Notes: generated by a model from the letters alone, not told the origin. A stretch of 64,000 nt of DNA from Stenotrophomonas sp. ESTM1D_MKCIP4_1 (GCF_003086895.1 NZ_CP026004.1:498084-562083), one strand, 5' to 3'. Shown: positions 1 through 8,277, counted from the stretch's first letter. Translations and numbers: made by a program.

Positions 1-883
1 CCACGCGCAGCGCATCCAGCCGCGCCTGCGCTTCGGCATCGGCCCAGCCGGGCTGGGCGAAGCGGCCGGCGCGCGGCTGCACGTAGACCTCCAGCGCGGG
101 CAGGCTGCCGGCATCGGCACTGGACTGCGCGGCCACGGCATTGACCTGTTCGCTGTGCCAGCTGGCCACGGTGCTGGCATTGGGCACCAGCTGCTGGCGC
201 TCGGCGAAGGCGGTGATGCCGTCGCTGGCCTCGGCCATGTCGGCGCGATGGAAGCGCAGCGTGCCGGTGTCGGGCAATTCCGCACCCGGCTCGAACACCA
301 CCAGCGTGTGCGCGGCTTCCTCGCCCTGCGCCTGCTCGATGCGCCAGGCCAGGCCGGCCTCGGCCAGCAGCCGGGTGACAAAGGCCCAGTCGGTTTCGCG
401 GTACTGGGTGGTGATGGCACGGGCGGGCAGTTCGGCCTGCACGTCGAAGCGGAACTCCGCCTGCGGGTAGTCGCCGAAGATCTGCTCGCAGATGGCGCGG
501 GTGTCCTGGTCCTGGAAGATCACCGCATTGCGGCGCAGGCGCAGCAGCGCGGTCCAGGGTTCAAGGATCAGGCGGTAGCGGGCCAGGCCGCCATCGCTGC
601 CCAGCTGTGCGGCCTCGGTGCACAGGCCATGCCACTGCCGCAGCGCGCCGTCGGCCTGGCGCAGCTGCAGGGTGAGCGGCTGTTCCAGCCAAGGGGCCAG
701 ATCGAGGACGGCATCGGTGGCCAGGCAGTCGATCTGCAGGCGGTTGTCGCCGCAGACCGATTCGGTGCCCTCGAAGCGTTCGACCACCCAGTCCTCACGT
801 GGACCACGCAGTGTCAGTTGGCGTGGGTGTTGGCTGCTGAGTGTGATGGTCCGCGCCAGGGCGGCAATGGCGTCCTTTGCCAT
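1..883 (-). CDS. vgrG: Type VI secretion spike protein VgrG (5' part; continues past the left edge)
   Basis: VgrG trimers cap the Hcp tube of the type VI secretion system and carry effectors into target cells. About 294 N-terminal residues are visible. They carry Vgr-family hallmarks of the gp27-like base: LTLRGPREDWVVERFEG near residues 23-39, an FQDQDTRAICEQIFGDY stretch, and YRETDWAFVTRLLAEAGL. The start is the ATG complementary to 881-883; no strong Shine-Dalgarno precedes it and no alternative in-frame ATG lies just upstream. It is transcribed away from the hydrolase at 1166. The 282-bp gap between the two starts holds nothing I can name. The gp5-like needle and any effector domain lie outside the window. 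Confidence 0.9.
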   Translation of the reverse strand, partial: MAKDAIAALARTITLSSQHPRQLTLRGPREDWVVERFEGTESVCGDNRLQIDCLATDAVLDLAPWLEQPLTLQLRQADGALRQWHGLCTEAAQLGSDGGLARYRLILEPWTALLRLRRNAVIFQDQDTRAICEQIFGDYPQAEFRFDVQAELPARAITTQYRETDWAFVTRLLAEAGLAWRIEQAQGEEAAHTLVVFEPGAELPDTGTLRFHRADMAEASDGITAFAERQQLVPNASTVASWHSEQVNAVAAQSSADAGSLPALEVYVQPRAGRFAQPGWADAEAQARLDALRV

Positions 884-1165
884 GGGGAAGAGTGAGCGAT
901 GGGCTGGCGCGCACTGTCGGGCAGGCAGGCGTTGGCGCCATCCTGAAACCGTTCAAAGTGTGGGTGGCTGCTGGATCGTGTGTTCAGAGAGGGTTGAGAA
1001 CGACACTTGATCGGCCGGCGGCGGGGCAGATTCGGGGAAATTGCGTCAACTCGGTTCTGGGATGTGCCCCGGCGTGCAGGCCGCGTCAGCAACGGCGCGG
1101 GATTGCTCACGGCATCTGACGCTTGGCGTGACTAGGGTGGGATCTCCCTTCCCCCAGGAGCTTCC

Positions 1166-1978
1166 ATGACTGCTTCCTCTGTCCGCCTGCACGTTGAAGA
1201 CACCGGCGGCACCGGCCGCCCGGTCATCCTCATCCATGGCTGGCCGCTTTCGGCCGAGGCCTGGAAAGCACAGGTGCCGATCCTGCGTGATGCCGGCTAT
1301 CGCGTAATCAGCTACGACCGGCGCGGTTTCGGCCGTTCGGAGAAGCCGGCTGAGGGCTATGACTACGACACGTTGGCTGCCGACCTCGCGGCGCTTATCG
1401 AAGAACGCGACCTGAAAAAGGTAAGCCTGGTCGGTTTCTCGATGGGCGGCGGCGAAGTGGCGCGCTATATCGGCAACCACGGTGAAGACCGCCTGCACAG
1501 CGTGGTGTTCGCGTCGGCAGTGCCGCCGTACCTGCTGAAGACGGATGACAATCCAGATGGCCCGTTGCCGCGGGCAAAAGCCGATGAAATGCGCCAAGGT
1601 CTGGAAAAAGACCGCGAGGCATTCTTCGACGGCTTCACCCGCGATTTCTTCAGCGCCAATGGAAAGCTGAAGGTGACGGAAGAGGAACGGCAGGCGGCGA
1701 TAGCGCTATGCCATCAGTCCGACCAGACGGCGGCGCTGGGCTGTATGAAGGCCTTCGCGACCACCGATTTCCGGGCCGACCTGAAGCGCGTAACCGTGCC
1801 CGCCCTGGTGCTGCACGGCGACAGCGATGCGACCGTGCCGTTCGAGGGGTCAGGCGAGCGCACGCATGCGGCATTGCCGGGCAGCGAGCTGGTGCTGCTG
1901 AAGGATGCGCCGCATGGCTGCAATACCAGCCATGCCGATGATTTCAATCTGGCGTTGCTGAATTTCCTGAAGAAGTAG
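1166..1978 (+). CDS. Alpha/beta hydrolase, non-heme chloroperoxidase/arylesterase type
   Basis: A 270-residue single-domain alpha/beta hydrolase of the cofactor-free haloperoxidase/arylesterase family; such enzymes hydrolyse esters and can make peracids. The oxyanion-hole region is HGWP (24-27). The nucleophile elbow is GFSMGG with Ser92. The acid lies in HGDSDATVP (Asp219 or 221, most likely 221) and the base is His250 in APHG. Length and spacing match family members such as Streptomyces CPO-L. An AGGAG Shine-Dalgarno lies just before the ATG. There is no signal peptide, so it should be cytoplasmic. The natural substrate cannot be told from sequence; perhydrolase or chloroperoxidase labels describe the family only. 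Confidence 0.9.
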   Translation: MTASSVRLHVEDTGGTGRPVILIHGWPLSAEAWKAQVPILRDAGYRVISYDRRGFGRSEKPAEGYDYDTLAADLAALIEERDLKKVSLVGFSMGGGEVARYIGNHGEDRLHSVVFASAVPPYLLKTDDNPDGPLPRAKADEMRQGLEKDREAFFDGFTRDFFSANGKLKVTEEERQAAIALCHQSDQTAALGCMKAFATTDFRADLKRVTVPALVLHGDSDATVPFEGSGERTHAALPGSELVLLKDAPHGCNTSHADDFNLALLNFLKK

Positions 1979-2001
1979 ATCTGCACGCGCATACTTCAGC
2001 C

Positions 2002-2172
2002 ATGCCCACCGCACGCACGCCCCCCTGGAAGAAGCCCAACCCGAAGGGGCAGAAGAAGCAACCGCTGTCGGATGCGCAGAAGGCGGCGGCGCGGCAACGG
2101 GCGGAAGAGAATGGCCGGCGTTACCCGAACCTGGTGGACAACATGTGGGCCGCCAAGCTGCCGCGGGGTTAG
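2002..2172 (+). CDS. Small basic conserved-type protein (56 aa)
   Basis: A 56-residue, strongly basic protein. It starts MPTARTPPWKKPNPKGQKK, continues with a short helix-prone stretch (LSDAQKAAARQRAEENGRR) and ends YPNLVDNMWAAKLPRG. No domain is recognised. The Lys/Arg/Pro-rich N-terminus suggests nucleic-acid or acidic-partner binding, which is inference. It follows the hydrolase by 23 bp and could be co-transcribed. Its stop (2170-2172) overlaps the stop of the convergent membrane-protein gene (2169-2171). Codon use is ordinary for the region, which supports a real gene. Confidence 0.6.
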   Translation: MPTARTPPWKKPNPKGQKKQPLSDAQKAAARQRAEENGRRYPNLVDNMWAAKLPRG

Positions 2173-2888
2173 TGCGCGGCAGCGTCGTCTTCCACGGGCC
2201 AGGGTTCCCAGCCATCTTCCCGCCAGGGCGCCACGGTGCGTTGCTGCATCTGGATGGCCTGCTCGGGCAGGCCACTGGCCTGGGCCAGCTGCTGGCGCAG
2301 CACGGCGGGATCGGCCGCACTGGGCATCGCGACCTGCAGCACGTCGCCCTGCTGGCGCACCTGCGCGGGCAGGACGTCGGCATCGTAGCCGGTGATGTAG
2401 GCCATGGGCCCGCGCGAATAGCGCGGTATGGCGATGTAGTGCCCGGTGCGGACGATCACCGGCGCCCAGCGCAGCAGCAGTTCTTCGTGCTGCCGCTGCA
2501 CGATGCGTACTTCCGCCACGGTGGCGGTATAGCCGAACGTGTTGCGCACCATCACGTTGAAGCGCGCGGGGTTGGGCATCAGCCACGCCCACGTGCCCAC
2601 AGTGGCAAACAGCAGGAAGACGCCCACGAATGTCCACCAGCGCGGTGCGCGCGCGGGCAGCCTGAAGGTCAGTGACTTCGGATTCCTGCGCATGGCGCGC
2701 TTGTAGGCGCGGCGCTGGCGGCGGGTGGGGCTGTGTGGGCCGAGCGCGGACACCTGTTCCCTGCGTGGCAGCGTGGCCAGGCGCGCATTGATCACGTTGA
2801 CATAGCCGTACATGACAAGCGCGACCGCCCCGCCGCAGGTGACCAGGCAGGCGAGCAGGTACAGCACATGGATCTGGGTGTCACTCAT
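2169..2888 (-). CDS. Membrane protein of unknown function (two predicted TM helices)
   Basis: A 239-residue protein of no recognised family. A hydrophobic helix spans about residues 8-31 (LYLLACLVTCGGAVALVMYG), followed by a basic loop rich in Arg (TRRQRRAYKRAMRR). A second helix lies near 83-103, and the remainder is a soluble C-terminal domain of about 130 residues. The ATG at 2888 is chosen because it opens just before the first helix; an upstream in-frame ATG at 2918 would add ten residues and cannot be excluded. It is divergent from the membrane protein at 3010 and ends overlapping the small gene at 2002-2172. Confidence 0.6.
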   Translation of the reverse strand: MSDTQIHVLYLLACLVTCGGAVALVMYGYVNVINARLATLPRREQVSALGPHSPTRRQRRAYKRAMRRNPKSLTFRLPARAPRWWTFVGVFLLFATVGTWAWLMPNPARFNVMVRNTFGYTATVAEVRIVQRQHEELLLRWAPVIVRTGHYIAIPRYSRGPMAYITGYDADVLPAQVRQQGDVLQVAMPSAADPAVLRQQLAQASGLPEQAIQMQQRTVAPWREDGWEPWPVEDDAAAH

Positions 2889-3009
2889 TGCGTGTGCGTG
2901 CGGCAGCAGGGCGTACATGATGGCCGAGATTGAAGCCAGTGTCGTTTCTGCCACCCGACAGCCTTCCGTTAGCTGGCTACGATGTCTGACCGCCCTTCCG
3001 ATCGAGTGA

Positions 3010-3666
3010 ATGACGTCTCCGGCTGCCCCTCTCAGGCGCCTCATGGGCCCTGGCTTGATGCTGTTTCTGCTGCATGGCCTGGCGCTGTCATCGGTGGCAT
3101 TGGCTGTGGGTCACTTCCACCAACGCCTGCAGCTGCTGCTGGAGCCGGTCGCGCTGCCGCTGTTGCTGGCCTGTGGCGGTAGTGACCCGGTGGCACGCAT
3201 GCGGGTGGCTGAGGTGCTGCTGGCCCGCGCAGGTGCGTTGGATGACTGGCGCCCGCTGTGCTGGCTGGTGGTGAGTGCGCTGTTGTTTTCGCTGCTGGGC
3301 GCGCTGGGCGTAAGCGTGCATTGGCTGCGCCGCGCGCGGGGTATCCATCACCGCAGCATCACGGGGCTGCTGGGTCTGCATGTGCTGGCGCTGGTGCTGG
3401 CCGGTGCCGTACTGCGCATGTACGAACACGTGTGGCATGGGGTGGTGACGGGACTGCCCACGCTGTGCATGACCGAATCGCTGGCGATGGAGGGCGGCTT
3501 GCCTGTACCGCCGCAGCGTACGTTGCCGCAGATGCTGTCCCGCGCCGGTCTGCTGGTGCCGCAGGCGCCGGATACGCTCGCCTTCGTGCTGTGCGCGGTG
3601 TTGCTGGCAGCCATGGCAGTGGGCGTGTGGCTATGGCGGACGTTACCGGTGACCGCAGCGGACTGA
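3010..3666 (+). CDS. Integral membrane protein of unknown function
   Basis: A 218-residue hydrophobic protein with about four membrane segments (near 15-35, 85-102, 118-138 and 188-208). A loop in the middle contains LPTLCMTESLAMEGG. No family is recognised. It is divergent from the membrane protein at 2169-2888; their starts are about 120 bp apart, so the two may share a promoter region. There are no catalytic motifs and no obvious transporter signature. Confidence 0.6.
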   Translation: MTSPAAPLRRLMGPGLMLFLLHGLALSSVALAVGHFHQRLQLLLEPVALPLLLACGGSDPVARMRVAEVLLARAGALDDWRPLCWLVVSALLFSLLGALGVSVHWLRRARGIHHRSITGLLGLHVLALVLAGAVLRMYEHVWHGVVTGLPTLCMTESLAMEGGLPVPPQRTLPQMLSRAGLLVPQAPDTLAFVLCAVLLAAMAVGVWLWRTLPVTAAD

Positions 3667-3761
3667 GGCCGGGCTCTGCCGGCGGTGTGGTGGGTGGGGT
3701 GTGGCTGTTGCGCGGCGAGCGCAGGTAGAGTGTCGGTTTCCGCCGGAACCGGGATGTACTG

Positions 3762-4730
3762 ATGCGTTCGTTGCTGCGTGCCGTGCCGTTGTTGTTGCTT
3801 TCGTTGGTGGCGCAGGCGGCCGAGGTGGACCGCCGGATTGCGGTGACCATTGATGACCTGCCATGGGCACGCCTGGACGAGATCGCGCCCGCCGACCTGC
3901 AGGCCCGCCATGAGGCGCTGCTGGCGCAGCTGCGGCAGGCCGGTGTGCCGGTGGTCGGCTTCGTCAACGGCAACAAGCTGGAAGTGGACGGCGTGGTGCA
4001 GCCGGCGCGGGTGCAGATGCTGCGCGACTGGCGTGATGCCGGCTACACGCTGGGCAACCACACCTGGTCGCACATGGATCTGAATGCCAAGGGCGTGGAG
4101 GCGTTCCAGCAGGATTTCCTGCGCGGCGAGGAGGTGCTGAAGCCGTTGCTGGCTGAGCGCGGGCAGGTGCCGCAGTGGATGCGCCACCCTTACCTGCGCG
4201 CGGGCCGCACGCCGCAGGAGCGTGCGCAGATGGACACGTTCTTTGCCGAGCATGGGTACCGCATTGCGCCGGTGACGGTGGACAACGGCGAGTGGGTGTG
4301 GGCGTTCGCCTATGCCAACGTGATGAACGAGCAGCCGGATTCACCCGGGCGCGAGGCGACGCTGGCGCGCCTGCGCAAGGGCTATGTGCCGTACATGCTG
4401 AACAAGGTGGATTACTACGAACAGCAGTCGCAGGCCCTGTTGGGGTATGCCCTGCCGCAGGTGTGGTTGATGCACGCCAACGAGCTCAATGCCGCCACGT
4501 TTGCCGAGCTGGTGGCCGCCACCCGGCGGCGCGGCTACCGCTTCGTTTCGCTGGAAGAGGCCCTGCGCGACCCAGCGTATGCGCGTGGCACCCAGGGTTA
4601 CGACGGCCGCTACGGCCCGAGCTGGCTGCACCGCTGGGCGATGGCCGAGAAGAAGCCCAAGGACTTCTATGCCGGTGAGCCGGTGGTGCCGAAGTGGGTG
4701 ATGCAGCTGGCGAAGGTGGATTACGAGTAA
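3762..4730 (+). CDS. Exported polysaccharide deacetylase family protein
   Basis: A 322-residue NodB-homology (carbohydrate esterase 4) protein; the family removes acetyl groups from chitin-like or peptidoglycan sugars using a metal ion. A signal peptide covers about residues 1-19 (cleavage after AQA). Motif 1 is TIDDLPW with Asp31/Asp32. Motif 2 is HTWSHMD with metal ligands His100 and His104. Motif 3 contains RHPYLR with Arg141, and a late His occurs in LMHANEL. All core residues are present, so an active enzyme is expected in the periplasm. The substrate is not evident from the neighbours. It is convergent with the methyltransferase gene; the stops are 16 bp apart. Confidence 0.85.
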   Translation: MRSLLRAVPLLLLSLVAQAAEVDRRIAVTIDDLPWARLDEIAPADLQARHEALLAQLRQAGVPVVGFVNGNKLEVDGVVQPARVQMLRDWRDAGYTLGNHTWSHMDLNAKGVEAFQQDFLRGEEVLKPLLAERGQVPQWMRHPYLRAGRTPQERAQMDTFFAEHGYRIAPVTVDNGEWVWAFAYANVMNEQPDSPGREATLARLRKGYVPYMLNKVDYYEQQSQALLGYALPQVWLMHANELNAATFAELVAATRRRGYRFVSLEEALRDPAYARGTQGYDGRYGPSWLHRWAMAEKKPKDFYAGEPVVPKWVMQLAKVDYE

Positions 4731-4746
4731 GGCGGCGGGGCCGCAA

Positions 4747-5622
4747 TCAGCGCTTGACGGCCAGTACGCCGTCCAGCGCCAGTTCGGCCTTGAAGCCGGC
4801 CTTTTCCAGGCGCTTGGCCACTTCACGCGGCACATCGCGGCCGCTGGTCAGCTTGTTGGGCGCACCCGTGTAGTGGAACAGGCGGCCGCCCTTGCGGATG
4901 ACGCGGGCGAGGTGGTCGTAGAACGCCTGCGAATACAGTTCGCCCGCAATGCCGAAGCGCGGCGGGTCATGCAGGATGGCGTCCACGCTGCTGCTGGCCA
5001 CCTGTTCGATCTGCTGCGAGACATCGCCCTGGCCGAAGTGCAGGCGACCACCGGCCGCTGCGGAATCCGGGTCGGGTGACCATGGATTGAGCGTGCGCAG
5101 CCACATGACGTCGGCATTCTTCTCGAAGGATCGGATCTGGCCGACGCCGGCTTCCAGTGCGCAGGCGGCGAAGTACCCCAGGCCACCGCAGGTATCGAGG
5201 ATGGACTTGCCGGCCGGTGCGACCAGTTCCACCTTGCGGCGTGCATCCTCGAAGGGCGAGAGCTTGGAGGTTGGCAGCATCTTGATGCCGTCGATCTCGA
5301 AGGTGGGCGCGCCCCATTCGGTGGGTACCAGCTTGATGAGCGAGCCGCTGTAGCGCGAGATGGGCGCGAAATCCTCGCCGTCCCAGTAGTACAGCGTGCG
5401 GTCTTTCAGCTTGCCCGGCCACGGGTAGTGCTGGCCGCGGAAACGGAAGCCTTCCGCCTGCAGCCCAACCGTTTCCTCGCTGCGGCCCAGGTCGAGCGAG
5501 CCCTGCCAGTCGTTCGTGCCCTTGTCATGCGCGCGGCGCAGGGCTTCGGCGCTGTCGCGGGTGAGCAGGGGGCCGGTGTAATGGGGCACGGCGGGTACCG
5601 GGGCTGGGTGGGGGGAGGGCAT
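4747..5622 (-). CDS. Class I SAM-dependent methyltransferase, COG2521-like
   Basis: A 291-residue Rossmann-fold methyltransferase. SAM-binding motif I is LDTCGGLGYFA. The catalytic-type motif IV is HDPPRFG followed by AGELYSQAFYDHL, and KGGRLFHYTG comes later. The HDPPRF...GRLFHYTG arrangement resembles the group known as predicted archaeal methyltransferases (COG2521). The start is the ATG at 5620-5622; an upstream reading-frame extension lacks coding character. The substrate is unknown. The DPP motif is typical of enzymes that methylate exocyclic nitrogens of nucleic acids or small amines, which is inference only. It is convergent with the deacetylase. Confidence 0.75.
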   Translation of the reverse strand: MPSPHPAPVPAVPHYTGPLLTRDSAEALRRAHDKGTNDWQGSLDLGRSEETVGLQAEGFRFRGQHYPWPGKLKDRTLYYWDGEDFAPISRYSGSLIKLVPTEWGAPTFEIDGIKMLPTSKLSPFEDARRKVELVAPAGKSILDTCGGLGYFAACALEAGVGQIRSFEKNADVMWLRTLNPWSPDPDSAAAGGRLHFGQGDVSQQIEQVASSSVDAILHDPPRFGIAGELYSQAFYDHLARVIRKGGRLFHYTGAPNKLTSGRDVPREVAKRLEKAGFKAELALDGVLAVKR

Positions 5623-5665
5623 GGTACCCGACCTGCCGTGAGCCCAGCAGGGGGGCTGGTCCGGG

Positions 5666-5989
5666 CTACGGGGTGCTGCTGCAGGCAAAGCCGTGGGTGG
5701 TGCCCTCGCCGGCCAGGAAGCTGACGCCACTGGAGGGCTCGCCGCCTTGCAGTGCGCAGGCCCGGCGATGCACGGCCTGGGTCGCGGGCGGCTGCCGCGA
5801 GTACTCGTAGAGCATGCTGCCATCGTCCAGCAGCTGCCAGTGCACGGTCACCCGTGTGCGCTGCCCATCGTCCGTTTCCCAATCGAGGGTGCGCAGCACC
5901 AGCGTGCGGCCATCGTCGGTCTGCCGTACCTCGTCATGGGCGCCGGTGGTGGTGACCGGGACCACGGTGAGCAGCAGGGAAAGCAGCAT
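5666..5989 (-). CDS. Small exported protein of unknown function
   Basis: A 107-residue protein with an N-terminal signal peptide (MLLSLLLTVVPVTTTGA, then HDEV). The body is rich in beta-type residues (TLVLRTLDWETDDGQRTRVTVHW). Two cysteines near the C-terminus (RRACALQGG and GFACSS) could form a disulfide in the periplasm. No family is recognised. It lies between the methyltransferase and a lipoprotein gene on the same strand, with gaps of 43 bp and 66 bp, so the three may form one transcription unit. Confidence 0.55.
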   Translation of the reverse strand: MLLSLLLTVVPVTTTGAHDEVRQTDDGRTLVLRTLDWETDDGQRTRVTVHWQLLDDGSMLYEYSRQPPATQAVHRRACALQGGEPSSGVSFLAGEGTTHGFACSSTP

Positions 5990-6055
5990 GGCATGGCCCT
6001 CAAATGGGCCAGCCTCATCCCGTCAGTTGCGAAATGCCATGAGGAAAGTTGCAGA

Positions 6056-6469
6056 TTATTCGCACTTCACCGCGTACACCGGTCCGGCGCCGATCAGCAG
6101 CAGGGCCATGTAGTCGCTGTCACCCGCTTTGGCTTTCATTGAGGCGCCGCGCCTGGTGTGGAACAGGCCGAAGCCGCCCGAGCGGCGGAGGAGCGCGCTG
6201 TCGATCTGCTGGGCATCATCGGGGAAGTAGCGAGCGACATCGCTGCGGGTGGCCTGGTCCAGTGCGTTGGGTTCGCGATGCCACTGGCCATTGCGCTCGA
6301 AGGACACGAAGTACTGGCCGCCTTCCTTGTCGATGCGGAACTCGGCCGGCTTGCGCGTGCTGGTGGTGAAGCAGCCCTGCAGGGGGTCGGAGGAGAAGGG
6401 CAGCTGGGTACCGCCGGAGCAGGCGGCCAGCAGGAGGGCACCGGGCAACAGCAGGCGGAACGCGTGCAT
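6056..6469 (-). CDS. Small lipoprotein of unknown function
   Basis: A 137-residue protein with a clear lipoprotein signal: MHAFRLLLPGALLLAAC, with the lipobox ending at Cys17 and SGG after it (Gly/Ser follow Cys, not Asp, so outer-membrane sorting is likely). The mature part holds FRIDKEGGQYFVSFERNG and ends CE. No family is recognised. The ATG at 6469 is preferred over an upstream in-frame start at 6571 because it places the signal peptide at the N-terminus. It probably sits upstream of the exported protein at 5666-5989 in the same unit. Confidence 0.65.
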   Translation of the reverse strand: MHAFRLLLPGALLLAACSGGTQLPFSSDPLQGCFTTSTRKPAEFRIDKEGGQYFVSFERNGQWHREPNALDQATRSDVARYFPDDAQQIDSALLRRSGGFGLFHTRRGASMKAKAGDSDYMALLLIGAGPVYAVKCE

Positions 6470-6557
6470 GGGATGTCCCGACGGAGCAGGTGCGGCTAGT
6501 GTAGGGCGCGGGTGGTGGCAGCCCGTACCGATAATCGGCAAGAACCAGGAAACGGCG

Positions 6558-6833
6558 ATGGCACAGGGCAAGGCACCGTGGTGCGGGTTGGCCAGCTGGC
6601 TGGGTTTGCTGGCCGGGTGGGGTGCGGGCGGGCTGGCGGCGCTGGCGTTTGGTGGCAGTGCACCGGCCGCCGGGGTGAGCGTGGGGGTGCTGGCATCGGC
6701 GGTGGTGGGGTTGGGGCTGGCGGTGGCAGCGCGGGCCCGGGAGGAACGTTACGCCTGGCTGGGCATTGGCGGCGCGGTGGTAAGTGCGCTGCCGTTGAAG
6801 GTGTATCTGTTCGGGATGCTGTTGAAGCTGTAG
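6558..6833 (+). CDS. Small membrane protein (91 aa)
   Basis: A 91-residue, very hydrophobic protein with about three membrane helices (residues 10-32, 37-58 and 68-88), separated by the short polar loop ARAREERY. No family is recognised. An AGGA Shine-Dalgarno lies about 9 bases before the ATG. It is divergent from the lipoprotein at 6056-6469 and is followed immediately by a SMAG-type hairpin that probably closes its transcript. Confidence 0.5.
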   Translation: MAQGKAPWCGLASWLGLLAGWGAGGLAALAFGGSAPAAGVSVGVLASAVVGLGLAVAARAREERYAWLGIGGAVVSALPLKVYLFGMLLKL

Positions 6834-6845
6834 GAGCCGGCTTTG

Positions 6846-6908
6846 GTAGAGCCGAGCCCATGCTCGGCTGCTCTGGGCAGAACCAGCCGAGCATGGGCTC
6901 GGCTCTAC
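6846..6908. repeat. SMAG-type palindrome pair (GTAG...CTAC)
   Basis: A 25-base arm starting GTAGAGCCGAGCCCATGCTC is repeated in inverted orientation, ending in CTAC at 6905-6908, with about 13 bases between. Each arm also folds on its own. It lies between convergent genes (6558 membrane protein and dmeF) and probably acts as a bidirectional RNA stabiliser or terminator. Confidence 0.85.
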
Positions 6909-6925
6909 AGGAAAGGACCGCGGCA

Positions 6926-7903
6926 TCACGCCGGGCGGTGGATTTCCAGCGTCACGTGCACCAGTTCCTCGTGCACGGACAGCGCGTGGCGCAGCTGGTC
7001 GGCATCGAGCGTGGCATCGTCGGTGACCACGCTGGCAGCCACTGCGTATTTGCCGCGGCCGACCTGCCACACATGCAGATCGGCCAGGCGGGCCGCCCAC
7101 GGGCCTTGCTCGATCACTTCGCGTACCTCGGCCACTACCGGCGCATCCATCTGCGCGTCCAGCAGCACGCGGCCACTGTCGCGCAGCAGGCCGACTGCCC
7201 AGACCGTCACCAGCACGGCGCCGACCAGGCCCATCACCGGGTCCAGCCAGGAAGCACCCCAGAGTTTTCCACCCAGCAGCGCGATGATGGCCAGCACCGA
7301 GGTCGCAGCGTCGGCCAGCACGTGCATGTAGGCCGACCGCAGGTTGAGGTCGTGGCCATGGGAATGATCGTGGTTGTGGTGGTCATGGGTATGGCCATGG
7401 TCATGCCCATGACCGTGGTGGTGGGCGTGGCCGGGGCTGTCGTGCAGCCACCAGGCACACAGCAGGTTCACGCCCAGGCCGACCACGGCGATGAGGATGG
7501 CCTGGTCGTAATGGATGGGCGCAGGCACCCACAGGCGCTGCAGCGACTGAGCGGCCATCAGCGCGGCGACACCCAGCAGGGCGATGGCGCTGGTGTAACC
7601 GGCCAGGATCTCGATCTTCCATGTGCCGAAGGCAAAGCGCGGGTCGTGTGCATAGCGCCGTGCGCAGCGGTAGGCGAATACCGAAAGGCCCAGTGCAAGT
7701 GCATGGGAGCTCATGTGCCAGCCATCGGCCAGCACGGCCATCGAGTTGAACCACCAGCCACCGAAGATCTCGATGAACATCATGCTGACGGTGAGCCAGA
7801 GGGCGCGGCGGGTATTGCGTTCGGCGAGGGGATTGCCGTCGTCGAACCGGTGGTCGTGGCGGCGGGAGGCGGCGAGGGCGTCCAGGTGCATGGGAGTGTT
7901 CAT
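6926..7903 (-). CDS. dmeF: Cobalt/nickel efflux transporter, CDF family (DmeF)
   Basis: A 325-residue cation diffusion facilitator that exports divalent metal (Co/Ni in DmeF proteins) across the inner membrane by proton exchange. Six helices are expected. The metal-site residues sit in helix 2 (Asp60-GW-His63) and helix 5 (His194-VLA-Asp198). A His-rich cytoplasmic loop spans about 154-184 (HAHHHGHGHDHGHTHDHH). A C-terminal cytoplasmic domain follows (LHVWQVGRGKYAVAASVV). The ATG at 7903 lies beside the operator dyad. The divergent CsoR/RcnR-type repressor with a Ni/Co ligand set supports DmeF over a zinc-specific ZitB. Confidence 0.88.
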   Translation of the reverse strand: MNTPMHLDALAASRRHDHRFDDGNPLAERNTRRALWLTVSMMFIEIFGGWWFNSMAVLADGWHMSSHALALGLSVFAYRCARRYAHDPRFAFGTWKIEILAGYTSAIALLGVAALMAAQSLQRLWVPAPIHYDQAILIAVVGLGVNLLCAWWLHDSPGHAHHHGHGHDHGHTHDHHNHDHSHGHDLNLRSAYMHVLADAATSVLAIIALLGGKLWGASWLDPVMGLVGAVLVTVWAVGLLRDSGRVLLDAQMDAPVVAEVREVIEQGPWAARLADLHVWQVGRGKYAVAASVVTDDATLDADQLRHALSVHEELVHVTLEIHRPA

Positions 7904-7913
7904 GAGTGGAAGG

Positions 7914-7930
7914 ATACCCCCACGGGGTAT
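7914..7930. promoter_or_regulatory. Candidate DmeR operator between dmeF and dmeR
   Basis: The sequence ATACCCC-CAC-GGGGTAT is a perfect 7-bp dyad with a GC tract flanked by AT, the architecture of CsoR/RcnR-family operators. It lies 10 bp upstream of the dmeF start and 11 bp upstream of the dmeR start, so one bound tetramer could repress both. This is inference from structure and position. Confidence 0.7.
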
Positions 7931-7941
7931 ACGATAGGCCC

Positions 7942-8226
7942 ATGGCACATGTACACAAGAACCGGAAACAACTGCTGACCCGGGTGCGCCGCATCGGCGG
8001 CCAGGTGGCGGCACTGGAACAGGCACTGGACCGCCCCGAGGGCGCGGCGGGCGACTGCGCGGACGTGCTGGTGCAGGTGGCCGCGGTGCGCGGCGCCGCC
8101 CACAGCCTGTTGATGGAGCTGCTGCACGAGCATCTGCAGGAACACGTGGTGGGGGCCGAGGACCCGCAGCAGCGGGCAGCCGAAGCTGAAGTGCTGGTGG
8201 AACTGCTGCGCCGATACGCCAAATGA
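7942..8226 (+). CDS. dmeR: CsoR/RcnR-family metal-responsive repressor (DmeR-like)
   Basis: A 94-residue all-helical repressor. The family releases DNA on binding Cu, Ni/Co or formaldehyde, depending on four fingerprint positions. Here His3, Cys39, His64 and His68 align with RcnR ligands His3, Cys35, His60 and His64, after a 4-residue insertion before the Cys. That predicts a nickel/cobalt sensor and not a copper or formaldehyde sensor. RVRRIGGQV and AAVRGAAHSLL are the typical helix-1 and helix-2 motifs. It is divergent from dmeF over a perfect dyad. The ATG at 7942 puts His3 in register; an earlier in-frame ATG would run through the operator. Confidence 0.85.
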   Translation: MAHVHKNRKQLLTRVRRIGGQVAALEQALDRPEGAAGDCADVLVQVAAVRGAAHSLLMELLHEHLQEHVVGAEDPQQRAAEAEVLVELLRRYAK

Positions 8227-8231
8227 CCCGA

Positions 8232-8255
8232 TAGTGCCGGCCGCTGGCCGGCAGC
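8232..8255. repeat. Short palindrome of the GTGCCGGCC-GCTGGCCGGCA type
   Basis: TAGTGCCGGCC followed by its near complement GGCCGGCAGC forms a compact hairpin. The same core recurs at 30538 and 53070 in the window. It lies just after dmeR and before the Zur box. Confidence 0.6.
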
Positions 8256-8277
8256 ATCGCCAATGCAGTGTGCCTGT

